Assembly (NCBI GenBank): GCA_933228675.1
Contig: OW121743.1
Span: 59,266,081 to 59,330,080 of the forward strand
Source of the DNA: Stomorhina lunata
Taxonomy: Eukaryota > Arthropoda > Insecta > Diptera > Rhiniidae
Length of the DNA: 64,000 nucleotides
Direction: 5' to 3'
The position numbers were made by a program, and so were the translations under genes. The notes beneath the pieces are model-generated. The model searched no databases, had not been told where the DNA came from, and was given only the letters and a program-made list of their open reading frames with translations. Below are positions 34,187 to 46,989 of the stretch, piece by piece. Position 1 is the stretch's first letter. Each line of letters opens with the position of its first letter.

Positions 34187-35600
34187 ATCGAATGCGATTA
34201 TTTGGCCCTAGAAATTTAGTGGTTCAATAGTAGTAATTATTTGGCTAAAGATCAATAATAGTAAAAATTCCACTAAACGAAGTTAGAGTTTCATATTAAC
34301 TGTTAAAGGAAAATTTGTAAAATTCTGATACTTTTTTGCTAGTCTCAGAATGATTATTACCTATACCACATTACCCACTCTTGCTTTATCTCAGAAACTA
34401 ATAGTTCTATAGCTGTCAAAAGGAAAATAGATTTAAAACTAATAGCGCCATCGAACTTTTCATATCAACTGTTAAATGAAAATGTTTGAAATTCTGATAC
34501 TTTTTTGCTAGTCTCAGAATGATTATTACCAATACCACATTACCCGCTCTTGCTATATCTCAGAACCAATTGAAAAAAATTAAAATTAAAAAAAAAAAGC
34601 GGTTCTCCTTATCACTCAGCCAGACACTGGTTATTGAGTATTAGGTTATGTAAAACTTCTCTAACTAATGCATTTGCCGTTCGGAAATGGAGTTAAAACG
34701 TAGGTCCCTTTCGATAGGTCTAAAAATAGAATCGAATGACGCTCACTGTCTGAGAGAAGTACCCCTTGTTCCAATTGGAATGTTGTGTGGGAACTATATA
34801 CTATATATACCGAATGCGATTATTTGGCCCTAGAAATTTAATGGTTCAATAGTAGTAATTATTTGGCTTAAGATCAATAATAGTAAAAATTCCACTAAAC
34901 GAAGTTAGAATTTCATATTAACTGTTAAAGGAAAATTTGTAAAATTCTGATACCTTTTTGCTAGTCTCAGAATGATTATTACCTATACCACATTACCCGC
35001 TCTTGCTTTATCTCAGAAACTAATAGTTCTACAGCTGTCAAAAGGAAAATAGATTTAAAACTAATAGCGCCATCGAACTTTTCATATCAATTGTTAAAGG
35101 AAAATGTTTAAAATACTGAAACTTGTTTGCGAGTCCCAGAATGATTAGTACCTATACCACATTATCCGTACTTACTATATCTCAGAAACTAATAGTTCTA
35201 CAGCTGTCAAAAGGAAAATAGATTTAAAACTAATAGCACCATCGAACTTTTCATATCAACTGTTAAATGAAAATGTTTGAAATTCTGATACTTTTTTGAG
35301 AGTCTCAGAATGATTATTTTCTATACCACATTACCCGCTCTTGCTATATCCCAGAAACTTATAGTTCGACAGCTGTCAAAAGAAACATGGACTTTTCATA
35401 TCGACTATTAAAAGAAAATGTTTAAAATTCTGAACTTTTTTGCGAGTCCTAGAATGATTATTACCTATACCAAATTACCCGCACTTGCTATATCTCAGAA
35501 ACTAATAGTTCGACAGCTGTCAAAAGGAAAATAGTAGCGCCATCGAACTTTTCATATCAACTGTTAAAAGAAAATGTTTAAAATTCTGAAACTAAAATTT
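33941..35600 (+). repeat. Tandem repeat: ~622-bp duplication and ~170-bp units
   Basis: The segment from 'gaaccacttg' (33941) restarts at 34563, so the 3' part of the SINE plus flank is duplicated. Downstream, units of about 170 bp with 'agtctcagaatgattattac', 'taccacattacccgctcttg' and 'acagctgtcaaaagg' recur at about 34341, 34510, 34964, 35131, 35301 and 35443. Confidence 0.85.
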
Positions 35601-36866
35601 TCTGAAATAAAATTGAAATGTTATGAAATACTAAAAGAAATTTGTGAAATATTTTTTTTAGAAAATTCAAAAATGCAGTTGGAAATGCTAAAGATTATCA
35701 TTAAATTTAATTACACATTATGTTTTTCTTTAACAATTCTTTAATTTTTTATAAGTTTATTAATACTATTTTTTTTTTACTTTTATTTTTCTAACCAGGA
35801 TTTAATCCCAAAAATATTTTATTCTATTGCTTTAATTTTGTTGTCTAACACACACTCAATGAGTTTCCATTTAATGATTTTAAAATCAAACTAAAATGTT
35901 TAATAAAAAAGTTAAAATGTAAATTCTGAAAACAATTTGTGTTAAGATTATTTTAGTTTAACTATTTTTTTAATAACTTTAATTTTAAATTTAATTTAAT
36001 AAAATAAGGAAACATGTCTCTTTTCTATTATAAATATAAATAAAAAAATACTTTACTAGTTTTGTGATTAATTTAAAAAATTTAATTATATTATTTTGTT
36101 AAACAAAATTTTAAAAATTTTAAATACTATACGATTTCTTGATCCTTGAAACCTTTAACTTTTATAAAAAAAAACACACAAATAATATTATACACCTCTT
36201 ATTTATGCTATATACAAAACAGAAAACACACACATTTTCTTATTATTAAGATCATTGTAATGATATCATAAAATAATATCTTGTATTTTCTTATTTTTTT
36301 TATAATTTTTTAAAGTTTTTTTTTTATTATTTTATTTTATACCTACTAACAAAAACACACATTTTAAGTATTTTAACAAAGAGGTAAAGCTTTACATAAT
36401 AACTCTATAATTACAAAATAATAAAAATATTCAATAAAACTATTTTTGGAATATATAAAAACACATCAAATATGATTTCTTCAATTTTATACAAAAATAT
36501 TAAACATTTTCTCTTAAATTTCATTTTGTTAATAAATTTAAATTGTCTTGTAAGAAATAAAATACTTTTAATTTGTTTAAGGAAAATTTGAACAATTATT
36601 TGGTGTAGGATTAAGTTTCCTGACATTTCTCTGGGAATTCAGAATGAATTCAATCATTTTTAGTTGATTTATTTCACGAAAAATTAACTGAATGTAGAAT
36701 TGATTCTTAAGCATGTTAATCAAAAATTCAAAATTTAATTAATTTAATAAGAATTTTGAAAAGTTAAATATTTTACCAAAATCAATTCGTATCAAAAAAT
36801 GAAATAATTCCGTATTAAGCTTCATCAGAAATGTAAAACAAAACTTTATTGTTCGAAATATACATT
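35601..36866. other. AT-rich sequence, no gene seen
   Basis: Low-complexity A/T sequence. A 71-residue minus frame at 36411-36626 is Lys/Ile/Phe-rich and unsupported. Confidence 0.55.
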
Positions 36867-37197
36867 CATGTCAAAGAACTCAAGTCCGTTCGAAAATGGA
36901 ATGAGTTCCATATTTTGCTTTAATAGAAAAAGAAAACCATTTTTTCAAAATGATACCAACTCTTTTATTTCAAAGTGGAATTATTTTCCTATGTATTTCT
37001 TTGTTTATTTAATATTTAAAAAAAATTCAATTGGAAAAATCGTTTTTTGTAATGTTTAACATTTTTCTGAATCTAGAGAAGCTTATCGAATCTATAGAAG
37101 CATTTCGATCGGAATTTAACTACGGAATGGTCTCAATACCGAATGGAATCAACTACGGAATGGTTTTAATTCCAAACGAAATTTGTTACATGCCTGA
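36867..37197. mobile_element. Fragment related to the AGCCATGT MITE
   Basis: Starts 'catgtcaaagaactcaagtccg' and includes 'ttaactacggaatgg' blocks as in 30703-31207. The ends are incomplete. Confidence 0.5.
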
Positions 37198-37396
37198 TCA
37201 ATTTTCAGTTTCATATAGGAAATGAATTCGTATGTATTTTTCTGTTAATTTAATATTTAAACAATTTCAAAATCTGTAGAATCAAGAACAAGAACGATTA
37301 GAATGTAGCTAGGGAAATAAAATTGGTCTGATCGGCATGTTTGACACGCCTGTTTAATATACAAAAATAATCGAAACCGATCAAAATCTAAAATCT

Positions 37397-37771
37397 GGTA
37401 TGTGATGGATGCATCGTTTTTAAATCGATCGATTTCAGATATATTTTTGAGATAATTTTCTTCAATTTCCCCAAAAAAAAAAAAAAAAACAAACCAAATG
37501 AAAAATAAGATATCAGCCAAAAGAATTATTATTTAAAAAATAATTGATAGCGATCCAAATCTAAAATCCGGTATGTAATGGAAATCGATCGATTTCAGAT
37601 ATATTTTTGATAATTTTCTCCATTTACACAAAAAAATCAACCAAATAATAAATAAGATATCAGGATTAAAGCCCAAATTTTCTTTTTTTTTTGGAAAAAA
37701 AAACCGAAAATTATCTCAAAAACATAACAGAAATCTATCGCTTTGAATACGATCTATTTTCATCACATACC
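37397..37771. mobile_element. MITE family C, truncated and complete copies side by side
   Basis: A left part (37397 to about 37530, GGTATGTGATGG...) is followed by a complete copy 37570-37771 (GGTATGTAATGG to CATCACATACC). Both carry 'tcgatcgatttcagata'. The first lacks its right end. Confidence 0.75.
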
Positions 37772-38454
37772 GGAATATTTCAACTGTTCCAGTGTTTTTC
37801 GACGCCTTCCTATCGGAACAATGGTGTCATTCTATTCACCATTTTAAAGAAAGTAATGCTTTTGGTGTCGGTAATTACTTTTTTCGATAAATATTCCATA
37901 TAAGTTGTTATAGTTGGGATATCAATACCAAAAAACCCTAATGTCTAAAGAAGCATTCAAATGCCTCCACTACATTTTATGACAATTGTATCCGACCAAA
38001 AGAAAAATACAACTCTCATGTTTGAGCCGGTGCTTTAAAGTCTATATTCAAGTTAAAAGGGCGGGAAAAAGTGCTTATATTGTAACCAGATGTATTGATT
38101 CACTGGATCATATTCGCAATGTGGGTTATGTTCCACAATTCATTTGATATTACAATTATATTTCGAATGCACAGAGCCTGGAGGGTTAAAAATGTGTTTT
38201 GGTTCAAGTTTTTATCGATTTAAAATCAAATTTAATTGTTCTGTAAGCTGTATGTTTTTACAAACAGAATGATATTTTGATATAAAATTTTGTTTACGTT
38301 TTTGCAACTGAAATATTTAAGAACATCCCTAAAGTAGGCTACAAAATATTTGCTAAAAAATCTGTGTTTTTCGGTCGATATCGAATGCGATACTTTGGCT
38401 TAAAATCAATAATAAGAATTTATTTACTATTAAATCTACATTCAAGCGAATATG
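37772..38454 (+). repeat. Dispersed repeat, SINE-free copy
   Basis: Shares about 38280-38400 with 33740-33870 and provides the uninterrupted site (TATCGAATGCGATACTTTGG) for the SINE. The remainder is unclassified. No gene. Confidence 0.55.
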
Positions 38455-41400
38455 AAAAATGCAAAATTTTACTATTTTTATAGCAACATTTTTAAAATTT
38501 TACTATTTTTTAGAAACATTTTTAAAATTTTAATTTTTATGGGAAAATTTTCAAAATTTTACTATTTTTATAGGAACATTTTCAAAATTTTACGATTTTT
38601 ATAGGAAAATTTTCAAAATTTTACTATTTTTATAGGAAAATTTTCAAAATTTTACTATTTTTATAGGAAAATTTTCAAAATTTTACTATTTTTATAGGAA
38701 AATTTTCAAAATTTTACTATTTTTAAAGGAAAATTTTCAAAATTTTACTATTTTTATAGGAAAATTTTCAAAATTTTACTATTTTTATAGGAAAATTTTC
38801 AAAATTTTACTATTTTTATAGGAAAATTTTCAAAATTTTACTATTTTTATAGGAAAATTTTCAAAATTTTACTATTTTTACAGGAAGATGCTCAAAATTT
38901 TACTATTTTATAGGAAAATTTTCAAAATTTTACTATTTTTATAGGAACATTTTCAAAATGTTACTATTTTTATAGGAAAATTTTTTTTAAATTTTACTAT
39001 TTTTATAGGAAAATTTTCAAAATTTTACTATTTTTATAGGAAAATTTTCAAAATTTTACTATTTTTATAGGAAAATTTTCAAAATTTTACTATTTTTATA
39101 GGAAAATTTTCAAAATTTTACTATTTTTATAGGAAAATTTTCAAAATTTTAATATTTTTATAGGAAAATTTTCAAAATTTTACTATTTTTATAGGAAAAT
39201 TTTCAAAATTTTACTATTTTTATAGAAAATTTTCAAAATTTTACTATTTTTATAGGAAAATTTTCAAAATTTTACTATTTTTATAGGAAAATTTTCAAAA
39301 TTTTACTATTTTTATAGGAAAATTTTCAAAATTTTACTATTTTTATTGGAAAATTTTCAAAATTTTACTATTTTTATAGGAAAATTTTCAAAATTTTACT
39401 ATTTTTATAAGAAAATTTTTAAAATTTTACTATTTTTATAGGAAAATTTTCAAAATTTTACTATTTTTATAGGAAAATTTTCAAAATTTTACTATTTTTA
39501 TAGGAAAATTTTCAAAATTTTACTATTTTTATAGGAAAATTTTCAAAATTTTACTATTTTTATAGGAAAATTTTCAAAATTTTACTATTTTTATAGGAAA
39601 ATTTTCAAAATTTTACTATTTTTATAGGAAAATTTTCAAAATTTTAATATTTTTATAGGAAAATTTTCAAAATTTTACTATTTTTATAGAAAAATTTTCA
39701 AAATTTTACTATTTTTATAGGAAAATTTTCAAAATTTTACTATTTTTATAGGAAAATTTTCAAAATTTTACTATTTTTATAGGAAAATTTTCAAAATTTT
39801 ACTATTTTTATAAGAAAATTTTCAAAATTTTACTATTTTTATAGGAAAATTTTCAAAATTTTACTATTTTTAAAGAAAAATTTTTAAAATTTTACTATTT
39901 TTATAGGAAAATTTTCAAAATTTTACTATTTTTATAGGAAAATTTTCAAAATTTTATTATTTTTATAGGAAAATTTTCAAAATTTTACTATTTTTAAAGG
40001 AAAATTTTCAAAATTTTACTATTTTTATAGGAAAATTTTCAAAATTTTACTATTTTTATAGGAAAATTTTCAAAATTTTACTATTTTAACAGGAAGATGC
40101 TCAAAATTTTACTATTTTATAGGAAAATTTTCAAAATTTTACTATTTTTATAGGAACATTTTCAAAATTTTACTATTTTTATAAGAAAATTTTCAAAATT
40201 TTACTATTTTTATAGGAATAGTTTCAAAATTTTACTATTTTTATAGGAATAGTTTCAAAATTTTACTATTTTTATAGGAAAATTTTCAAAATTTTACTAT
40301 TTTTATAGGAAAATTTTCAAAATTTTACTATTTTTATAGGAAAATTTTCAAAATTTTACTATTTTTATAGGAAAATTTTCAAAATTTTACTATTTTTATA
40401 GGAAAATTTTCAAAATTTTACTATTTTTATAGGAAAATTTTCAAAATTTTACTATTTTTATAGGAAAATTTTCAAAATTTTACTATTTTTATAGGCAAAT
40501 TTTCAAAATTTTACTATTTTTACAGGAAGATGCTCAAAATTTTACTATTTTTATAGGAAAATTTTCAAAATTTTACTATTTTATAGGAAAATTTTCAAAA
40601 TTTTACTATTTTTATAGGAACATTTTCAAAATTTTACTATTTTTATAGGAAAATTTTCATAATTTTACTTTTTTTATAGAAATTTTTTTTAAATTTTACT
40701 ATTTTTATAGGAAAATTTTCAAAATTTTACTATTTTTATAGGAAAATTTTCAAAATGTTACTATTTTTATAGGAAAATTTTACTATTTTTATAGGAAAAT
40801 TTTCAAAATTTTAATATTTTTATAGGAAAATTTTCAAAATTTTACTATTTTTATAGGAAAATTTTCAAAATTTTACTATTTTTATAGGAAATTTTTCAAA
40901 ATTTTACTATTTTTATAGGAAAATTTTCAAAATTTTACTATTTTTATAAGAAAATTTTCAAAATTTTACTATTTTTATAGGAAAATTTTCAAAATTTTAC
41001 TATTTTTATAGGAAAATTTTCAAAATTTTACTATTTTTATAGGAAAATTTTCAAAATTTTACTATTTTTAAAGAAAAATTTTTAAAATTTTACTATTTTT
41101 ATAGGAAAATTTTCAAAATTTTACTATTTTTATAGGAAAATTTTCAAAATTTTACTATTTTTATAGGAAAATTTTCAAAATTTTACTATTTTTATAGGAA
41201 AATTTTCAAAATTTTACTATTTTTATAGGAAAATTTTCAAAATTTTACTATTTTTATAGGAAAATTTTCAAAATTTTACTATTTTATAGGAAAATTTTCA
41301 AAATTTGACTATTTTATAGGAAAATTTTCAAAATTTGACTATTTTATAGGAAAATTTTCAAAATTTTACTATTTTTTACAGGAAGATGTTCAAAATTTTA

Positions 41401-41690
41401 CTATTTTTTACAGGAAGATGTTCAAAATTTTACTATTTTTATAGGAAAATTTTACTATTTTTACAGAAAAGTTTTCAAAATTTTATTATTTTTATATAAA
41501 AAAATTCGAAATTTTACTATTTGTATACGAAAAAGTTTCAAAATTTTACTATTTTTATAGGAAAATTTTCAAAATTTTACTATTTTTATAGGAAAATTTT
41601 TAAAATTTTACTATTTTTACAGGAAAATGTTTAAAATTTTACTATTTTTATAGATAAATTTTCAAAATTTTACTATATTTAAAGGAAAAA
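38455..41690. repeat. 31-bp minisatellite array (family S), about 104 copies
   Basis: The largest array. Units are GGAAAATTTTC, AAAATTTTAC, TATTTTTATA. Variant units (for example 'acaggaagatgctc' near 38880, 40090 and 40520) recur about 0.4 and 1.2 kb apart with the same neighbours, which shows multi-unit blocks were duplicated. Confidence 0.95.
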
Positions 41691-42329
41691 TTTAAATTTA
41701 TTATGTTCTTTTATCAATTCCATCTGCAGAATTCGAGATTTTTGAAGAAGTTAAAAATTTTCCTTAAAGAAATTAAAAAAAAAAAAAATAATTTTTTATA
41801 AAATTTTCTAAAAAAAACTCTGAAAGTAATAAACAAAAATCATCCAATAAAATAAAAAGATCATCAACAACGCACAGTGACATTTATTTAATTACAATAA
41901 AAAAATATAATTTACAATTTTAACAAAAGCTTTGCCTCTTTTTTGTAAAATTTTGAAAACATTTATTTAAAATTATGTTAATAAATCTTTTATAAAACAA
42001 AAATAAAAATACTAATAAACAACAATTATAAAATAAAATTATTATATATAAATATAAAATTGTAGTTGTAGCTGTAGTTAAAAAAAACATTAAAACTGAA
42101 TAAAAAACCTTAACTCCAGGATTAAAACAAGGCAAAAAATAAATGAACATATTCATAAAATTTAAAATGTAGAAGGAAAAGGAATAAATCCAGATGAAAG
42201 GATGAATGAATGTATTTGTAGAAGTAGAAAGAAAAAACAAATAAAATATTATTATTATACATATATACAGACAGATATACATAAATATATTATTAAGTAA
42301 AAAAAAATAAAAAAAAAAAAAAAATATTA
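41691..42329. other. AT-rich sequence, no gene seen
   Basis: A 143-residue minus frame at 41920-42351 is Phe/Ile/Tyr-rich. It derives from A-rich sequence without coding features and overlaps the start of the next element. Confidence 0.5.
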
Positions 42330-43551
42330 CGAGGGTGGGTACATAAGTCATTGACTTTGGTTATTGCCCGCCTCTTTATTAGGAAATTTGAATTCAAACT
42401 GTCAGTATGCAACTGTTGACTTCTGTCTAAATTTTAACAAGCTTCAAAATTTTACTTTTTTTTAGGAAAATTTTCAAAATTTTACTATTTTCAAAATATC
42501 ACTATTTTTATAGGAACATTTTCAAAATATTACTATTTTTATAGGAACACTTTCAAAATCTTACTATTTTTATAGGAAAATTTTCAAAATTTTACTATTT
42601 TAATAGAAAAATTTTTAAAATTTTACTATTTTTATCGGAAAATTTTCAAAATTTTACTATTTTTTTAGGAACATTTTCAAAATTTTACTATATTAATAGG
42701 AAAATTTTCAAAATTTTACTATTTTTATAGGAACATTTTAAATTTTACTATTTTAATAGGAAAATTTTCAAAATTTTACTATTTATGTAAGAAAATTTTT
42801 AAAATTTCACTTTTTTATAGTAAAATTTTCAAAATTTTACTATTTTTATAGGAAAATTTTCAAAATTAGGAAAACATTTTAAATTTTACTATTTTAATAG
42901 GAAAATTTTCAAAATTTTACTATTTATGTAAGAAAATTTTTTAAATTTCACTTTTTTATAGTAAAATTTTCAAAATTTTACTATTTTTAAAGGAAAAGTT
43001 TCAAAATTTTCAAAATATTACTATTTTTATAGGAACACTTTCAAAATCTTACTATTTTTATAGGAAAATTTTCAAAATTTTACTATTTTAATAGAAAAAT
43101 TTTTAAAATTTTACTATTTTTATTGGAAAATTTTCAAAATTTTACTATTTTTATAGGAACATTTTCAAAATTTTACTATATTAATAGGAAAATTTTCAAA
43201 ATTTTACTATTTTTATAGGAAAATTTTCAAAATTTTACTATTTTTATAGGAAAATTTCCAAAATTTTACTATTTTTATAGGAAAATTTTCAAAATTTTAC
43301 TATTTTTATAGGAAATTTTTAAAATTTTACTATTTTTATAGGAAAATTTTCAAAATTTTACTATTTTTATACGAAAATTTTCAAAATTTTAATATTTTTA
43401 TAAGAAAATTTTCAAATTATTTCTATTTTACTATTTCTATATATAGGGACCTTAACTATGTCCACATAAAACAAATGACGGTTTTATATTGACAGTGGCA
43501 ATTAAAATTTCCCAATAAGAAGGCTGGACATGACTTCTTGGCCCACCCTCG
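42330..43551. mobile_element. Mariner-type MITE filled by a minisatellite
   Basis: The ends CGAGGGTGGGTACATAAGTC and the inverse of GACTTCTTGGCCCACCCTCG are flanked by TA on each side (42328-42329 and 43552-43553). Similarity between the two ends continues inward for about 80 bp. Between them almost everything is 31-bp family S repeat. No transposase. Confidence 0.85.
42440..43430. repeat. 31-bp minisatellite inside the MITE
   Basis: About 30 units of the 38455-41690 type, with an internal duplication: the block near 42500-42800 recurs near 42980-43200 with the same variants. Confidence 0.9.
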
Positions 43552-43553
43552 TA

Positions 43554-44334
43554 TAACAAAAAGAAAAATCAACCATTGCAAAGTAGTAAAACTTTAAGTA
43601 ATAAAACTTTGCCTCATCAAAGATTAAAAAAAACAACAACAACTAATAATAATATTAAATTATAAACAAAAACATAAGTTTTAAGAAAAAAAATTAAAAA
43701 AAGTAAAAAAAAAATTATGAAAAAAGTATTTTTATAACACATGCATTATACATGTATGCTTACAATTATATATATAAAAATAATATTAACTAAAAAAAAA
43801 ATTATAAAAATAAAAACACAAAAAATATCACAATAAACAAAATGTAACAAAACAACAAATAAACAAACAAAAAAACCAATATGTAAAAGAAATAATATTG
43901 AATATTTTACATATGTAAATTTTTACAACAGCAAAAGAAAAATGAGAAGAAATAAAAAAAATATTATATAAAATAATGTAAACCCCACTTACAAACAACA
44001 TACACTCAAACTTATTACAAAAATAATACTAAAATTTTACATCTATTAAACATTTATAAAAAACCAGCATAAAAAACTGTGAATTACAAAAAAAGAAAGA
44101 AATTACTAAACATCCAATCCTTTGCAACCGAAAAGAACAGATACAAAAAAATCTAAAAGAAATATTCAATACAAATGCGACTAAATAGAAATGTTCTTAT
44201 AGTTTCGAAACTTTTTATCTCATTCCTATTTTGGTTTATAGGCAGGAATTCGATCTACTTCATTTAATGCAATACTAATAGTTTTTTTTTATTATTTTTT
44301 CATTTATATTAAAATTTTTAAAAAACTTTCTATA
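43554..44334. other. AT-rich sequence, no gene seen
   Basis: A-rich low-complexity DNA without open frames, RNA motifs or element ends that I can recognise. Confidence 0.55.
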
Positions 44335-45845
44335 AAAAAAGAAATTTTTGAAAATTTTCATATATAAACAGGAAATTTTTGAAAAATTTCCTATAAAAAT
44401 AAGAAATTTTTGAAAATTTTCCAATAAAAATAGAAAATTTTTGAAAAATTTCGTATAAAAATAAAAAATTTTTTAAAAATTTCCAATGAAAATAAAAAAT
44501 TTTTTAAAAATTTCCAATGAAAATAAGAAATTTTTGAAAAATTTCCTATAAAAATAAGAAATTTTTGAAAAATTTCCTATAAAAATAAGAAATTTTTGAA
44601 AAATTTCCTATAAAAATAAGAAATTTTTGAAAAATTTCCTGTAAAAATAATAAATTTTTGAAAAATTTCCTATAAACATAAGAAATTTTTGAAAAATTTC
44701 CTATAAACATAAGAAATTTTTGAAAAATTTCCTATAAAAATAAATTTTTGAAAATTTTCCAATAAAAATAGGAAATTTTTGAAAAATTTCGTATAAAAAT
44801 AAAAAATTTTTTAAAATTTCCAATGAAAATAAGAAATTTTTGAAAAATTTCCTATAAAAATAAGAAATTTTTGAAAAATTTCCTATAAAAATTAGAAATT
44901 TTTGAAAAATTTCATATAAAAATAAGAAATTTTTGAAAAATTTCCTATAAAAATAATAAATTTTTGAAAAATTTCCTATAAAAATAATAAATTTTTGAAA
45001 AATTTCCTATAAACATAAGAAATTTTTGAAAAATTTCCTATAAACATAAGAAATTTTTGAAAAATTTCTTATAAACATAAGAAATTTTTGAAAAATTTCC
45101 TATAAAAATAATAAATTTTTGAAAATTTTCCTATAAAAATAATAAATTTTTGAAAAATTTTCTGTAAAAATAAGAAATTAAAAAAAAATGTCTATAAAAA
45201 TAATAATTTTTAAAAAATTTCCCATAAAAATAAGAAATTTTTAGAAAAATTTTCTATAAAAACAAGAATTTTTTGAAAAATTTCATATAAAAACAGAAAT
45301 TTTTAAAAAATTTCATATAAAAACAGAAATTTTTGAAAAATTTCCTATAAAAATAGGAAATGTTTGAAAAATTTCCTATAAAAATAGAAAATTTTTGAAA
45401 AATTTCCTATAAAAATAGGAAATTTTTGAAAATTTTCCTATAAAAATAGGAAATTGTTGAAAATTTTCCTATAAAAATAGGAAATTTTTGAAAAATTTCC
45501 TATAAAAATAGGAAATTTTTGAAAAATTTCCTATAAAAATAGGAAATTTTTGAAAAATTTCCTATAAAAATAGGAAAAAAAAATTTCCTATAAAAATAGG
45601 AAATTTTTGAAAAATTTCCTATAAAAATAGGAAATTTTTGAAAAATTTCCTATAAAAATAGGAAATTTTTGAAAAATTTCCTATAAAAATAGGAAATTTT
45701 TGAAAAATTTCCTATAAAAATAGGAAATTTTTGAAAAATTTCCTATAAAAATAGGAAATTTTTGAAAAATATCCTATAAAAATAGGAAATTTTTGAAAAA
45801 TTTCCTATAAAAATAAAAGATTTTTGAAAAATTTTCTATAAAAAA
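44335..45845. repeat. 31-bp minisatellite array (family S, opposite strand), about 48 copies
   Basis: Units GGAAATTTTTG, AAAAATTTCC, TATAAAAATA. This is the reverse complement form of the arrays at 46990 and 58573. The left part is more diverged than the right, where units near 45480-45780 are almost identical. Confidence 0.95.
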
Positions 45846-46989
45846 AAAATAATAAATAAGAAATAAAAATAAATTTTAGTCTGAGATTTTCGAGTTATAT
45901 TGAAATTATATAAAAAATTCTGAAACTTTCTTACAATTTCAAATAAAATTTAAATTTATAATTTTCAAAATCATCAAACAAAATCATGGACATAAATATT
46001 TTTTCCCAAAAAAACATTAAAATATTTTTTATTTTGAATTAAACATAATTTTTGTGTCTGTTTATTTGCTTAAAGAGTGTAATATCTTTTCTTTTTTAAC
46101 ACAATTGAAACAAAAAAAAATGAAATAAAGTCTCGTAACTTCTTATCAAACAATTAATTAACAAAAATTATTATTTCCAAATACACAATCAAACAAAATC
46201 AAAATTCTAAAACAAACAAAAAAAACGAATAAAATATTTTAAAAATACATTTTATTCGTAAAACCCAGAAGTTTTCTATATATAAAATTAAATCCTACTC
46301 TAACACGCCCCCGCCCTTCCCCCTAAAGAAAATTAAGTAAAATCTATAACAAAATTATCTAAATAATTTTGCATAAACATTAAATTTAATGAAAAAAATT
46401 AATAATTTTACGTTAAAAAACATTTCGTTTTTCATACATAAATAATTATAATATTTCTCACTTTTAATTAAAGAATTTTTTTGTTTTTGTTTTAATTTAG
46501 TTCTAGTCAAAATTAATAAGAAAAATTATAAATTTAACAAAAAAAAAAACGATAATATAAATTAAAAGTAATAATTAACAAAAAAAAACAACAAAATCAT
46601 AAACTTTTAAATAAAATTAAAAAACAAGAAAAAAAACTGGCAAAAAAACAAAAATAAATTGTTTTAATTAATTATAATAATGTAATCATTAATTTAAAAA
46701 CAAAAATCAACAACAACAACAAGAAAAATCAAATAAAAATTGTATTGATTAGACAACAACAACATAAACATCAATAAAAAAAACAACAAAATAATATTGT
46801 AATTGTACACTTTCTAAAAACAACAACAACAAATCCAACAAAAATTATGAATAAAGTTGCATTCACATTTTTAAAAAAACAAAAAACTATTTGGATTTTA
46901 TTTCGATATTTTTTCTTTTTGAGAGATTTAACAGTTTTCACCCTACACCAATGATGGGAAATGTATAGGTATATGGGGTTGAAGCTGAT
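45846..46989. other. AT-rich sequence, no gene seen
   Basis: A-rich DNA with CAA runs near 46700-46830. A GC-richer patch 'acacgcccccgcccttcccc' at about 46302 is isolated. No gene or element ends. Confidence 0.5.

Noticed and set aside
38455..41690. CRISPR-like array
   Set aside because: Units are contiguous 31-bp repeats with no unique spacers, in a eukaryotic genome. It is a minisatellite.
41920..42351. 143-residue minus-strand hydrophobic protein
   Set aside because: The Phe/Ile/Tyr composition is what A-rich DNA gives by chance. It crosses the boundary of a MITE and has no recognisable feature.
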